From JAGOBP01 sp964550855 (lineage in GTDB: Bacteria; Chloroflexota; Anaerolineae; Fen-1058), in the NCBI GenBank assembly GCA_964550855.1, contig CAZKBQ010000014.1, forward strand, positions 1-64,000: 64,000 nucleotides of DNA, in the 5' to 3' direction. The translations under genes were made by a program, and so were the position numbers. Every line of letters begins with the position of its first letter. Position 1 is the first letter of the stretch. Positions 51,447 to 60,521 of the stretch are shown here, one piece after another. The notes beneath the pieces are model-generated. The model was not told the DNA's origin. It saw only the letters and a program-made list of their open reading frames with translations, and did no database searches.

Positions 51447-52952
51447 ATGACCACCGCACTTGATCAACTCAAAACCAGATTGGGAGAGATTCACGATCTG
51501 CGCCGCGCCAATGCCCTGCTGGGCTGGGATCAGCAGACCTACATGCCGCCGGGCGGCAGCGCCAGCCGCGCCGAACAAAGCGCCACGCTGGGCAAGATCG
51601 CGCACGAGATGTTCACCGCCGACCAGACCGGCCGCCTCATCGACGCGGCCGCCCGCGAAGTGGCGGCGCTCGATGCCGACTCGGACGAGGCGCGGCTGAT
51701 CAGCGTCACCCGGCGCGATTATCACAAAGCCCGCAAAGTGCCCGCCGATCTGGTGGCCGAGATCGCCCGCGTCACCGGTCAGGCCGTGGACGTGTGGACC
51801 GAAGCGCGCGCGCAATCCAATTGGGAACCGTTTGCGCCTTATCTTGAAAAGATCGTCGATCTCAACCGGCGGCTGGCCGACGCGCTGGGTTACGACGACA
51901 AAATGTACGACGCCCTGCTCGATCAGTTTGAACCCGACATGAAGACGGCCGAAGTGAAAGCCGTGTTCGACGCTCTCAAGCCGGAATTGATCGAGCTGGT
52001 GCGGCGGATCGCCGCCCGCGCCGATGTCAACAGCGACGCCGTGCTGCACCGTGAATACGACGAGCAGAAGCAGTGGGACTTCGGCCTGGAAGTGATCACG
52101 CGCTACGGTTTCGACTTCAAGCGCGGCCGGCAGGACAAATCGGTGCACCCGTTCACCACCAGCTTCGCCATCGATGACGTGCGCATCACCACCCGCGTCG
52201 ATCGGCATTTCCTGTCGCCGGCGCTGTTCGGCACGCTGCACGAGTGCGGCCACGCGCTGTACGAGCAGGGCATCGACCCCGCTTATGAGCGCACGCCGCT
52301 GGCCGACGGGACTTCGCTGGGGATGCACGAGTCACAATCGAGGATGTGGGAAAACCTGGTCGGGCGCAGCCGTCCGTTCTGGAATTTCTTCTTCCCCAAG
52401 TTGCAGAGTTACTTTCCCGAGCAGCTGGCCGATCAGACGGCGGAGTCGTTTTATCGCGCCGCCAACTACGTCAGCCCGTCGTTCATCCGCGTGGAGGCCG
52501 ACGAAGTGACCTATGGCCTGCACATCATGCTGCGTTTCGAGATGGAAAATGATCTGCTGGAAGGCCGCCTGAAGATCGCCGATGTGCCCGAAGCGTGGAA
52601 TGCCAAGATGCAGGAGTTTCTGGGCATCACGCCGCCCAGCGCCAGGGACGGGGCGCTGCAAGACATCCACTGGTCCAGCGGCATGATCGGCTACTTCCCC
52701 ACCTACCAGCTGGGCAATTTGATGTCGGTGCAGTTGTGGGAGAAGATCAACGCCGACATCCCCGACCTGACCGATCAGATTGCGTGCGGCGAATTCGGGG
52801 CGCTGCTGAGCTGGCTGCGCAATAATGTGCACCGGCCCGGCCGCAAATACACGTCGGGCGAGCTGCTGCAGCGCATCACCGGCGGCGGCCTCAACGCCGC
52901 GCCGTACCTGAAGTACCTCAAGGCCAAATACACGGACGTGTACGGGTTGTAG
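51447..52952 (+). CDS. M32 metallocarboxypeptidase
   Basis: 501 residues, typical for thermostable carboxypeptidase 1 (Taq type); ATG at 51447 preceded by AAAGGA. Zinc site HECGH (265-269) and E295 in GMHESQSRMWEN; DQQTYMPPGGSASRAEQSATL at the N-terminus and HPFTTSFAIDDVRITTRV are family signatures. It removes C-terminal residues from peptides in the cytoplasm. It is followed by a clear terminator. It and the neighbouring peptidase genes suggest peptide recycling, consistent with the amino acid transporter. Confidence 0.95.
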   Translation: MTTALDQLKTRLGEIHDLRRANALLGWDQQTYMPPGGSASRAEQSATLGKIAHEMFTADQTGRLIDAAAREVAALDADSDEARLISVTRRDYHKARKVPADLVAEIARVTGQAVDVWTEARAQSNWEPFAPYLEKIVDLNRRLADALGYDDKMYDALLDQFEPDMKTAEVKAVFDALKPELIELVRRIAARADVNSDAVLHREYDEQKQWDFGLEVITRYGFDFKRGRQDKSVHPFTTSFAIDDVRITTRVDRHFLSPALFGTLHECGHALYEQGIDPAYERTPLADGTSLGMHESQSRMWENLVGRSRPFWNFFFPKLQSYFPEQLADQTAESFYRAANYVSPSFIRVEADEVTYGLHIMLRFEMENDLLEGRLKIADVPEAWNAKMQEFLGITPPSARDGALQDIHWSSGMIGYFPTYQLGNLMSVQLWEKINADIPDLTDQIACGEFGALLSWLRNNVHRPGRKYTSGELLQRITGGGLNAAPYLKYLKAKYTDVYGL

Positions 52953-52970
52953 CCCGCACGCCGCACAGGA

Positions 52971-53007
52971 CGACCTGCCGAGTTGAGCGCATCGGCAGGT
53001 CGTTTTC
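52971..53007 (+). terminator. rho-independent terminator
   Basis: 11-bp perfect stem (CGACCTGCCGA / TCGGCAGGTCG) with a 10-nt loop, followed by TTTTCGTT, 18 bp after the M32 stop. Confidence 0.85.
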
Positions 53008-53095
53008 GTTGAGGCGGTAGTCCAACCATCACAAATCACCCGCATGAGTGATTGCCAGACGGCAACTCATCGGCTGGCCTTACAGGCGCGGTTGA

Positions 53096-54067
53096 TCACG
53101 CGCCCCCCAGCCCCGGCACGCCGCCCGCACTCTTCGCCGTCTGTACGGCCCGCAGCACCGCCTGCGTCATCACCTCGGCCGCAAACGCCCCCACGATGTT
53201 GATGTCGGCGAGCCGCTCACCCGTCGCCAACGCAAAGATCGTATCGCCATCGTACAACGTATGCGCCGGCCGCACCGTGCGCGCCACGCCGGTCTGCGCC
53301 ATCTGCGCCAGCTTGTTGGCCTGCTCCTTGCTCAACTGCGCGTTGGTCGCCACCACGCCGATGCACGTATTGGAACTGGCCGCCAAGCCCGGCGTCGTGC
53401 GCGCCACCATGGCCCGCATCACGCGCAGCGTGTCGGCGAACGGTTCGAGCGTCGCTTTGTCGACGCGCGCCCCCGCGATGATTTGATTCGTCGCCGGATC
53501 AACCACATCGCCGAAGACGTTGACCACCGCCAGCGCACCGACGACGACGCCCGCGCCGATCTCCAGCGCCGCTGACCCCACGCCGGCCTTCATGCCGTGA
53601 TCCAGTCCCAGAATCTTGCCCACCGTCGCGCCCGTCCCCGCGCCGACATTGCCTTCGGCCACCGGCTCAGTAGATGCACTGATACAGGCGGCGTAGCCCA
53701 TGGCCGCATCGGGACGCACGTCGGCGCGGCCCAGCGTCAGATCGAAGATCACCGCCGCCGGCACGATCGGCACCACCGTCGCGCCGACATTGAAGCCGAC
53801 GCCGCGCTCTTCCAGATACTTCATCACGCCGCCCGCTGCGTCCAGCCCGTAGGCCGAGCCGCCCGTCAGCAAAATCGCGTGCACTTTCTCCACCAGATGC
53901 ACCGGTCGCAGCAAATCGGTCTCGCGCGTGCCGGGCGCGCCGCCGCGTTGATCCACGCCGCCCGTCGCGCCGCCCTCGCACAGAATCACCGTGCAGCCGG
54001 TCAGCGCCTCGTCCGCCTGCGCGTGCCCCACCTTCAGGCCGGGCACAGCCGTCAATGTCGTGTTCAT
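53096..54067 (-). CDS. P1/S58-family peptidase (DmpA/NylC-like)
   Basis: 323 residues from the ATG at 54067 (MNTTLTAVPGLKVGHAQ), overlapping the M28 gene by 4 bp. N-terminal nucleophile hydrolase made as a precursor: GGATGGVDQRGGAPGTRETDLL, LLTGGSAYGLDAAGGVMKYLEE and the cleavage region SSNTCIGVVATNAQL, where N233|T234 matches the Asn|Thr autocleavage site of NylC. The second residue after the cut is Cys rather than the frequent Thr. A preceding VGALAVVNVFGDVVDPATNQIIAGA is also conserved. No signal peptide. It likely cleaves small peptides or amides and is coupled to an M28 peptidase. Confidence 0.88.
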   Translation of the reverse strand: MNTTLTAVPGLKVGHAQADEALTGCTVILCEGGATGGVDQRGGAPGTRETDLLRPVHLVEKVHAILLTGGSAYGLDAAGGVMKYLEERGVGFNVGATVVPIVPAAVIFDLTLGRADVRPDAAMGYAACISASTEPVAEGNVGAGTGATVGKILGLDHGMKAGVGSAALEIGAGVVVGALAVVNVFGDVVDPATNQIIAGARVDKATLEPFADTLRVMRAMVARTTPGLAASSNTCIGVVATNAQLSKEQANKLAQMAQTGVARTVRPAHTLYDGDTIFALATGERLADINIVGAFAAEVMTQAVLRAVQTAKSAGGVPGLGGA

Positions 54068-55203
54068 GAGACCTCCTGATTCAACAGTTGATCGATCACA
54101 CCCCATGTCGCGCGCCCGGCCTGCTCAAAACCGCGCGCGTCCAGGCGGGACGCATCATCGCGGGGCGTGTGCACCGATCGGCTGGCCGCGCCGACCGCAA
54201 TTAATGTCACCGCGTCCAGACCCTGCTGCGCGAATGGCATGTGATCGAACAAAGCGCCGAAGAAACGGAACTTCTTCAAAGGCCGGTTGTTGTCCTTAGC
54301 CCAGGCCTGAAGTTGGTACAACAGCCCGATCGTTTTGTCTCCGCCCACCGTGTGCAGCACGCCGTCAACGCCGATGCCGTCGAAGTTGAGCACGTGCAGC
54401 CGCCGGCCCTCGCGTCGCAGTTGGTCGTGATGCGCCTGCACATAAGCCGAGGCGCCCATCACGAACCATTCCTCCGCATCCGGGATCAAGATCGTCACGC
54501 GCAGCCGATCGAGCACGGGGCGGCCCGCCAGCACTTCGGCCAGATGCACCACCAGACCCACCCCCGACGCATTGTCGATGGCGCCGGGCGAGCGATTGCC
54601 CACGTCCAGCGTCAGCAGCGGCGCAATCGCCAGCGCCGTGATCGCGCTGGCCAGCAGCGTCGCCGCCGGCGCAAGGTTCAACAGCGTCAGCGCGCACATC
54701 GTCAACCCCGCCGTCACCGCGACGACAAAACACGCGATGCGCGCCGCCAGCGGCAGCCGCTGACTCTTGGAATCGTAGTGCGCCACCAGATAAAGGTGCG
54801 ATCGTTCGTCGGCCGTCTCGCCCGGCCATTCCGCGATCAAGTTCTGGCCGCGCTGCGCCGCGCCCAACCGTCCCAGCCGCGAGCTGTCATTGAGCGCCGC
54901 AGTCTGCGCGCGGCGATTGAGCGGCCCCGCCGCCAGCGCGGTCAATGGCAGCAGCAGCGCCGCCCACCACGCGCGCCAGAGCAGCGTGATAAGCACACAC
55001 CCTAAGGCCACACCCAGCAGCAGCTTCAAGGCGCGATCGGGCGCGGTGGTGAAGCGGAAAGCCTCGCGCCGCACGCGCCAGCCGGCCGCCGTCAACGCGG
55101 CTTCGATCTCGTCAGCCACGCGGGCGTGCTCGGACGTGCCCACGCGCCGGGGCCGTGCCCACCGCGCCGCATATGCCCGCGCGCGCTCCGCCTCAAACTC
55201 CAC
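54064..55203 (-). CDS. M28-family peptidase with central membrane segments
   Basis: 379 residues. Zinc ligands of the M28 fold: His and Asp in YLVAHYDSKSQ, Asp in GAIDNASGVGLVVHLAEVL, Glu-Glu in LIPDAEEWFVMGASAY, Asp in VLNFDGIG, His in RSVHTPRDD. Two hydrophobic segments lie before the first metal motif (LKLLLGVALGCVLITLLWRAWWAALLLPLTALA) and two more after it (ARIACFVVAVTAGLTMCALTLL; AATLLASAITALAIAPLL), so the catalytic domain is split by a membrane region, which is unusual for M28 enzymes. 4-bp coupling to the P1 peptidase downstream. Confidence 0.82.
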   Translation of the reverse strand: MEFEAERARAYAARWARPRRVGTSEHARVADEIEAALTAAGWRVRREAFRFTTAPDRALKLLLGVALGCVLITLLWRAWWAALLLPLTALAAGPLNRRAQTAALNDSSRLGRLGAAQRGQNLIAEWPGETADERSHLYLVAHYDSKSQRLPLAARIACFVVAVTAGLTMCALTLLNLAPAATLLASAITALAIAPLLTLDVGNRSPGAIDNASGVGLVVHLAEVLAGRPVLDRLRVTILIPDAEEWFVMGASAYVQAHHDQLRREGRRLHVLNFDGIGVDGVLHTVGGDKTIGLLYQLQAWAKDNNRPLKKFRFFGALFDHMPFAQQGLDAVTLIAVGAASRSVHTPRDDASRLDARGFEQAGRATWGVIDQLLNQEVS

Positions 55204-55213
55204 CCATTCACTC

Positions 55214-55270
55214 CCTTTACGTTTTACGTATTACGTATTACGTTTCACGTTTTACGCTTCACGTTTCACA
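55214..55270. repeat. 7-bp-period repeat
   Basis: ACGTTTT, ACGTATT, ACGTTTC, ACGCTTC heptads between the M28 start and the cyclophilin terminator. One arm only. Confidence 0.88.
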
Positions 55271-55305
55271 ACAAAACCCGATAGGCCGCGATCACCTATC
55301 GGGTT
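55270..55305 (-). terminator. rho-independent terminator after the cyclophilin gene
   Basis: 11-bp perfect stem (AACCCGATAGG / CCTATCGGGTT), 9-nt loop, then TTTTGTTG on the minus strand. Confidence 0.8.
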
Positions 55306-55336
55306 CATGTCCCTGCCGGTACAACCTGCGTAAAGT

Positions 55337-55849
<513 letters not shown>

Positions 55850-55876
55850 GTTGCCTCCCTGATAAGATGTCAATCG

Positions 55877-55882
55877 ATTGTA
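55877..55882 (-). promoter_or_regulatory. -10 element for the cyclophilin gene
   Basis: TACAAT on the minus strand, 27 nt before the GTG start. Lies just after the stop of the esterase-fusion gene. Confidence 0.4.
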
Positions 55883-55885
55883 CCA

Positions 55886-57925
55886 CTACCGCAAATACTG
55901 ATCGAAAAAGCCCAGGATGGTGCTGGCAATGACGGCCGACGGCGGATCGATCGGGCCGCCGCGCGCCCAGAAGCCGTGACCGCCGTTATGCACCACCACG
56001 TAGTTCGACGACACGCCGCCCGCCAGCAGCGCCTCGTGCAGGATCTGCGACTGCGTCACCGGCACCGTCTCGTCGAAGTCGCCGTGCAGGATGAGGAAGG
56101 GCGGATCGTCGGGCGTGATGTACGTCGTGGGGCTGGCCGCCCGCAAGATCGGATCGGCCGGACTGGTCGCGCCGAACACCATCCGATCGAGGCCGCGCAC
56201 ATTGCCGACGACATACTCCGTCGTCAGGTCGCTGATGCCATACATATCGACGACGACGTTGACACGGCTCGATTGATCCAGATACTGCCCCACGTCCCAG
56301 CCCGCCGATGCATCACTCGTGCCCAGCAGCGCGACGAGGTGCCCACCGGCGCTGGCCCCCCACGCGCCAATGCGATTCGGATCGATGTTCCATTCGGCGG
56401 CGTGCGCGCGCAGCGAACGCACCGCGCACTTCACGTCGATGATGTTGGCCGGAAAGGTGTACGTGGGCGCCAGGCGATAGTCGATGGACGCAATCAGATA
56501 ACCACGCCGCGCCAGTTCCACAAAGTAACTCATGCCGGGCGTGCCGGTCTTGGTGCCCGCCACCCAGCCGCCGCCATGCACAAACATCACGGTGGGCGCG
56601 GGGCCGGCCGGCTGCACCGGAAAATACAGGTCCATCTTGAGATCAACGCCGTCGTTGGTGCAATACGTGACGTCGTTCAAGACCTGCGAAAACGTCATTT
56701 GACCGGTGGCCTGCACCGGCGCGGGCTTGGCTTGAAACGAGGGCAGCGTGGGCGCGAGCGGCGGCCCGGCGGCGGCCACGACGGTGCGCGCGACCGCGGG
56801 CAGCGCCGCCGTGCTCTGGAAGCGCGCCTGCATAAAGCGGTAGAACGCTTCGCCGTTGGGACGCAGCGCGCCGTCGGCGTCCTGCAGGGCCTGCGAATCC
56901 CGATCGAGGCTGAACCAGACCGCGTAGGCTAGCTGCAGATCGAGCGCGGCCGACAGCAGCTTCTCCACCGTCTCCGGTGACTGATCGCGCTGGCCCAGCT
57001 CGTTGCTCATGAGCGGCAGGCCGCCCGCCCGCCGCAAGAACGCCGCCGCATCAGACATCACCGACTTGTCGGCGAGATACCAGTGGAAGTTCACGAAGTC
57101 CACGCCCGCCGCCGGATACGATGCCAGCAACTGGCGGCCGCGATCGATGGCCTGCCGATACGAATCGTACAGCTGATCGATCGCGGTGAGGCGGCACAGA
57201 TCAATCGGCAGATCGGCGGCCGCCCGTTTGACGAAGTCGCAGGCGGCGGTGAACTCACCGCGCTCGATCAAATCGGCCCAGACCAGCAGGCCCAGCGTCT
57301 GCCCGTCGACGCCGCCGTTGGCGCACTTGACGCCGCGTTCGTGTGCGACCCCGCAGGCGGCCGTCAACTGCGCCGCATACTCCTCGGGCGTGCCCGCCCA
57401 GTACAGCGGCGACGTCTCCTCGTTCTCCACCACGATCACTTCGGGTTTATACTGATCGATCACCGAGGCGACCCGCTTCCGGTACTCGGCCAGATCGCGG
57501 GCGGGCGTAGTTGCGCCGTCAGCACCGACATTGTTCCGAACGGTCAGGATCAGCTTCAGGCCGGCAGCCTGCGCCAATTCGCAAGCCGGGTCGTAGCAGA
57601 AGCCAGCCCAATCGGACAGCGTGATATACCACGGGCGGAAGTAGGCCACGCCCAACGCTTTGGCCAGCTCGACACGATGTTGATCGCTCAGGTTGTCGCC
57701 GCCCAGCAGCAGGCCAAACGGATTGCGCTTGACGGCCGGCGCCGCCGGCGCGGCCGGCACGCTGCGTGCCGGCGGCAAGGTTGGCGTGGGGGCCTGCGCA
57801 ATGGAAGCCGGAAAGCGCAGCGACGAAGGCGTCGGTTCAGCGGGCGGGTCGGCTGCGGGCGCAACACAAGCACTGAGCAGCACACCCACTGCCAGCAGCC
57901 ACACGGCCCGAGTTAAACGAGTCAT
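55886..57925 (-). CDS. lipoprotein: glycosidase-like TIM barrel fused to alpha/beta-hydrolase esterase
   Basis: 679 residues. Lipoprotein signal with lipobox LSAC (C20), then a Pro/Ala linker. Residues ~68-370 look like a clan-A glycosidase barrel: FRPWYITLSDWAGF, LKLILTVRNNVG, VIVVENEETSPLYW with N168-E169 as candidate acid/base, FVNFHWYLADKS, and LMSNELGQRD with E309 as candidate nucleophile. After a second Pro/Ala linker, residues ~410-679 are a BD-FAE/HSL-type esterase: HGGGW (450-454), GASAGG (S525), D618 (HGDFDETVP) and H650 (GGHGF). It is outside the cell membrane and could remove both sugars and acyl or feruloyl groups from polysaccharide. Single gene with a leaderless-type promoter. 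Confidence 0.75.
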   Translation of the reverse strand: MTRLTRAVWLLAVGVLLSACVAPAADPPAEPTPSSLRFPASIAQAPTPTLPPARSVPAAPAAPAVKRNPFGLLLGGDNLSDQHRVELAKALGVAYFRPWYITLSDWAGFCYDPACELAQAAGLKLILTVRNNVGADGATTPARDLAEYRKRVASVIDQYKPEVIVVENEETSPLYWAGTPEEYAAQLTAACGVAHERGVKCANGGVDGQTLGLLVWADLIERGEFTAACDFVKRAAADLPIDLCRLTAIDQLYDSYRQAIDRGRQLLASYPAAGVDFVNFHWYLADKSVMSDAAAFLRRAGGLPLMSNELGQRDQSPETVEKLLSAALDLQLAYAVWFSLDRDSQALQDADGALRPNGEAFYRFMQARFQSTAALPAVARTVVAAAGPPLAPTLPSFQAKPAPVQATGQMTFSQVLNDVTYCTNDGVDLKMDLYFPVQPAGPAPTVMFVHGGGWVAGTKTGTPGMSYFVELARRGYLIASIDYRLAPTYTFPANIIDVKCAVRSLRAHAAEWNIDPNRIGAWGASAGGHLVALLGTSDASAGWDVGQYLDQSSRVNVVVDMYGISDLTTEYVVGNVRGLDRMVFGATSPADPILRAASPTTYITPDDPPFLILHGDFDETVPVTQSQILHEALLAGGVSSNYVVVHNGGHGFWARGGPIDPPSAVIASTILGFFDQYLR

Positions 57926-57931
57926 GGGTCA

Positions 57932-57937
57932 ATTGTA
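57932..57937 (-). promoter_or_regulatory. -10 element, leaderless arrangement
   Basis: TACAAT on the minus strand exactly 6 nt before the ATG at 57925. Confidence 0.45.
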
Positions 57938-58000
57938 CGCCAGCCGCGCGGACGCGCCCGCCACAACGATCAAGGGATGCGACCACGCATCGGCCTGTGT

Positions 58001-58006
58001 TATAAT
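58001..58006 (+). promoter_or_regulatory. -10 element for the WD40 gene
   Basis: TATAAT, 62 nt before the ATG at 58069; divergent from the esterase-fusion promoter. Confidence 0.45.
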
Positions 58007-58068
58007 CCGCGACACCGGGGGCCAATCGCGCTGTGCGACTGGCCTTTCGTGTGCAAAGGAGTTAAGGC

Positions 58069-59313
58069 ATGGCCACCTGTGACATCTGCGGCGAGTTGAC
58101 GTCGCCGCGCACCAGCCCCACCTATACCGCAGCCGAGTTTCAGGGACTGCTGAAGCGCGGTTACGATCTCGACGACGAAACACTGGCCCGCCTGATGAAG
58201 AACCGCGCGCTGACGCGTGAAGCTGCATTGGAACACTGGCGGCAGCAGACACATACCAGGACTGATGAATGGCGATTGTGCAGCGCGTGCGCGGCGCGGG
58301 CGGTGCCCTTCCGATTGTCCACGGCGGCCCAACGGTCCAACGCGTGGATCAAGTGGGCGATTGGCGCGGCCGTGGTAGTCGTGGCCGCCGTCGCCGCGTT
58401 GATCATTGCTGCGCCCAAGACGCAGACGCGCTCGCTGGGCGGCTATGAATTGGGCACCAAGATCGTCAGCGCCGTGGCCTTCTCGCCCGACGGGCGCTAT
58501 CTGGCGGCCGGCAACGGCGAACAGACGGTGGACGTGTGGGACGTGGCAGCGGGCAAAGTAGTGCGCACCCTGTCGGCCGGGGCGCCGGTGCTGGCGGTGG
58601 CCTATTCACCGGACGGGCGGCACCTCGGCGCGGCGCTCAAGGATACGCGCGCCGCGATCTGGCAGACAGATGCGGGCGAAGTGGCCTTTACGCTGAACGC
58701 GCACACACTGGCGCTCACCTCGCTGGCGTTTTCGCGTGACGGCAAATACATCGCCACGGGCAGCCACGATCAGACCATCAAGGTGTGGGACGCGGCCACG
58801 GGCGCAGAAGTGCGCACGCTGAGCGGCCACACCGGCAGCGTGAATGCAGTGGCATTCTCGCCGGACAGCACCAGGCTGGCCTCGGGCAGCGCCGATCAGA
58901 CGCTGAAGATCTGGGATGTGAGCAGCGGGCAGCTGCTGGGTACGCCGGGGGCGCATCTGGCGCCGATTACGACGGCGGTATATTCACCCAACGGGCTGCG
59001 GCTGGTGACGGGCGGCGCCGACAAACAAGTGAAAGTGTGGAACGCGGTCGCCAACGAGATCGAGCGAACGCTGCAAGGTCACACGGGCAATATTGTGGGT
59101 ATCGCTTTTTCGCCGGACAGCGCGCGGCTGGCGACGGCCGGCGACGACGGCGACGTGAAATTGTGGGACACTGGCACCGGCCGGCTGCTGTACACGCTGC
59201 GCAATTACAAGGACTTCGTCGTAACCAGTGTGGCCTTCTCGCCCGACGGGACGCTGCTGGCGGTGGGGAATTCCATCGACGTAAGCCTGTGGGACATGAG
59301 CAAGTACCCATGA
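58069..59313 (+). CDS. membrane WD40-repeat protein with N-terminal CxxC domain
   Basis: 414 residues. Residues 1-80 contain CDICGELTSP (C4, C7) and LCSACAAR, two CxxC pairs that may bind zinc, separated by a charged helical stretch. One TM helix (AIGAAVVVVAAVAALIIAA, ~residues 103-122). Residues ~135-414 hold seven WD40 repeats, each ending in D-VWD/IWD/LWD-like, enough for one closed seven-blade propeller outside the membrane. No kinase or other catalytic domain follows. Probable binding or scaffold protein with a cytoplasmic zinc head. An AAAGGAG site precedes the ATG. Confidence 0.85.
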   Translation: MATCDICGELTSPRTSPTYTAAEFQGLLKRGYDLDDETLARLMKNRALTREAALEHWRQQTHTRTDEWRLCSACAARAVPFRLSTAAQRSNAWIKWAIGAAVVVVAAVAALIIAAPKTQTRSLGGYELGTKIVSAVAFSPDGRYLAAGNGEQTVDVWDVAAGKVVRTLSAGAPVLAVAYSPDGRHLGAALKDTRAAIWQTDAGEVAFTLNAHTLALTSLAFSRDGKYIATGSHDQTIKVWDAATGAEVRTLSGHTGSVNAVAFSPDSTRLASGSADQTLKIWDVSSGQLLGTPGAHLAPITTAVYSPNGLRLVTGGADKQVKVWNAVANEIERTLQGHTGNIVGIAFSPDSARLATAGDDGDVKLWDTGTGRLLYTLRNYKDFVVTSVAFSPDGTLLAVGNSIDVSLWDMSKYP

Positions 59314-59375
59314 GCGATTAACACTGTGCAATTGACCATCGGCAATGAATGCGCGGCGTGAATCACACCGAGGCT

Positions 59376-59388
59376 CATTACTCATCAC
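59376..59388. repeat. 7-bp-period repeat, left part
   Basis: CATTACTCATCAC, left of the MITE-like element; continues at 59653. Confidence 0.7.
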
Positions 59389-59652
59389 TCAATGTCATTA
59401 AGAGCCTATCTCTAAACCTCGCAGCGCCCGCATCCCTATGCGGCGCGGGCGGGCATGGGGATGCCCGCCCTATGGTTTAGAGATAAGTTCTAAGTTAGCG
59501 CGCTGAGTCCGTCATTCCCGCGTGCAGTTGGCGGGAATCCAGCCGCCCCGCCGACATCAGTCGCCAATCGTCACGCTGGATGCCCGACGCGAAGCGAGCC
59601 TTCGGGCATGACATGCTCGAGAAAGTATATTCCGCTAACTTAATGACATTGA
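59389..59652. mobile_element. MITE-like element with 14-bp perfect terminal inverted repeats
   Basis: TCAATGTCATTAAG at 59389-59402 and its exact reverse complement at 59639-59652, 264 bp in all. CTCATCAC flanks it on both sides (59381-59388 and 59653-59660), which fits an 8-bp target duplication. Inside are four hairpins: ATCTCTAAACC/GGTTTAGAGAT (59408-59484), GGGCGGGCAT/ATGCCCGCCC (59447-59470), ATTCCCGC/GCGGGAAT (59514-59538) and ATGCCCGA/TCGGGCAT (59580-59609). No coding sequence; movement would need a transposase elsewhere. The target lies in repetitive DNA, so the duplication could be coincidental. Confidence 0.7.
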
Positions 59653-59678
59653 CTCATCACTCATTGCTCATTGCTAAT
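59653..59678. repeat. 7-bp-period repeat, right part
   Basis: CTCATCACTCATTGCTCATT followed by GCTAATT; it contains the TAG stop (59674-59676) of the cytochrome gene. Confidence 0.75.
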
Positions 59679-60357
59679 TGTCCCTGGCCCCCTGAGCGAC
59701 CCAATCGGTGATGGTGCGCAGTTCGCCGGGCAGCAGGCGTGGGCCGCGCTTGGGCATCTTGCCCTGCGTGACCAGATCAACCAGCAGGCTGTTGACGATG
59801 TCGCCGGGCACGACCACCGGCCCGTTGTTGGAGCCGGCCATCACCTCCGCGTAAGACTTCAGCACCAACCCTTCCTCCGTCTTTTCGCCGCCGTGGCATT
59901 TGACGCACAACCGATCAAACAAGGGCTGCACATCGGCGGCGAAGCTAATCTGCCCATCGACGACAGGCGGAAGGGTTGGTTCGGTGGTTGGTGGGATGGT
60001 TGGCTGGTCAGTCGGCCGGGCGGTTGAGGTGGCGGTCGGCCGGATGGTGGAGGTGGCAGTTGGCCGCGTTGTCGGCGTGACGGTCGGCTGATCAGTCGGC
60101 GGGTCAGTTGGTTGGCTGGTTGGCTGGCTGGTGGGCGGCGCGGTCCGTGCGGGCAGATCGGCGGGGGAGACGCGCGCCACAGCGGCCGAGGTGGCGGCCG
60201 GCGCGAAGACGCTTAAAAATGCAATCAACATGCCAGTCCAGATCAGGCCAATCAGGGCCATGAGGCCCAACTGCCTGAAGATGTCCGTGCGGGTAAGACG
60301 CGGCACGGGCGGTTGATGCGGTCGGGGGCGGCCGGTCTGCCAGGGCCGGTCGGTCAT
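59674..60357 (-). CDS. membrane-anchored monoheme c-type cytochrome with PT-rich linker
   Basis: 227 residues, ATG at 60357 preceded by AAGGAG. One TM helix (LMALIGLIWTGMLIAFLSVFA, ~32-52), then a Pro/Thr-rich linker of ~60 residues built from short PT units (~residues 70-130). Residues ~137-227 are a cytochrome with C151-VK-C154-H155 (DRLCVKCHGGEKTEEGL), and KMPKRGPRLLPGEL with a candidate Met ligand. The layout ISFAADVQPLFDRLCVKCH resembles planctomycete-type cytochrome c domains. Outside the membrane, probably an electron carrier. It is followed by DUF2231 and a diheme cytochrome gene nearby. Confidence 0.85.
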   Translation of the reverse strand: MTDRPWQTGRPRPHQPPVPRLTRTDIFRQLGLMALIGLIWTGMLIAFLSVFAPAATSAAVARVSPADLPARTAPPTSQPTSQPTDPPTDQPTVTPTTRPTATSTIRPTATSTARPTDQPTIPPTTEPTLPPVVDGQISFAADVQPLFDRLCVKCHGGEKTEEGLVLKSYAEVMAGSNNGPVVVPGDIVNSLLVDLVTQGKMPKRGPRLLPGELRTITDWVAQGARDN

Positions 60358-60521
60358 TAGTAATTCTCCTTATTCGATGACGGGTGGAGCCGGGCCCGGG
60401 GCGGCCCGGCCGGCGGTCTCATCATGTCTGCCAACGGCGGTCAGGCCTGACCGGGTGCGGCGAAACCACCCATCAAAGTGTAATCGCCTCTAAAGCGCTT
60501 GCCCGATTACTCCTCCAGGCC

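Larger units (their letters stand above)
59314..59673. other. gene-free stretch with repeats
   Basis: Contains the MITE-like element (59381-59660) and the split heptad repeat. No promoter or small gene could be supported. Confidence 0.7.
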
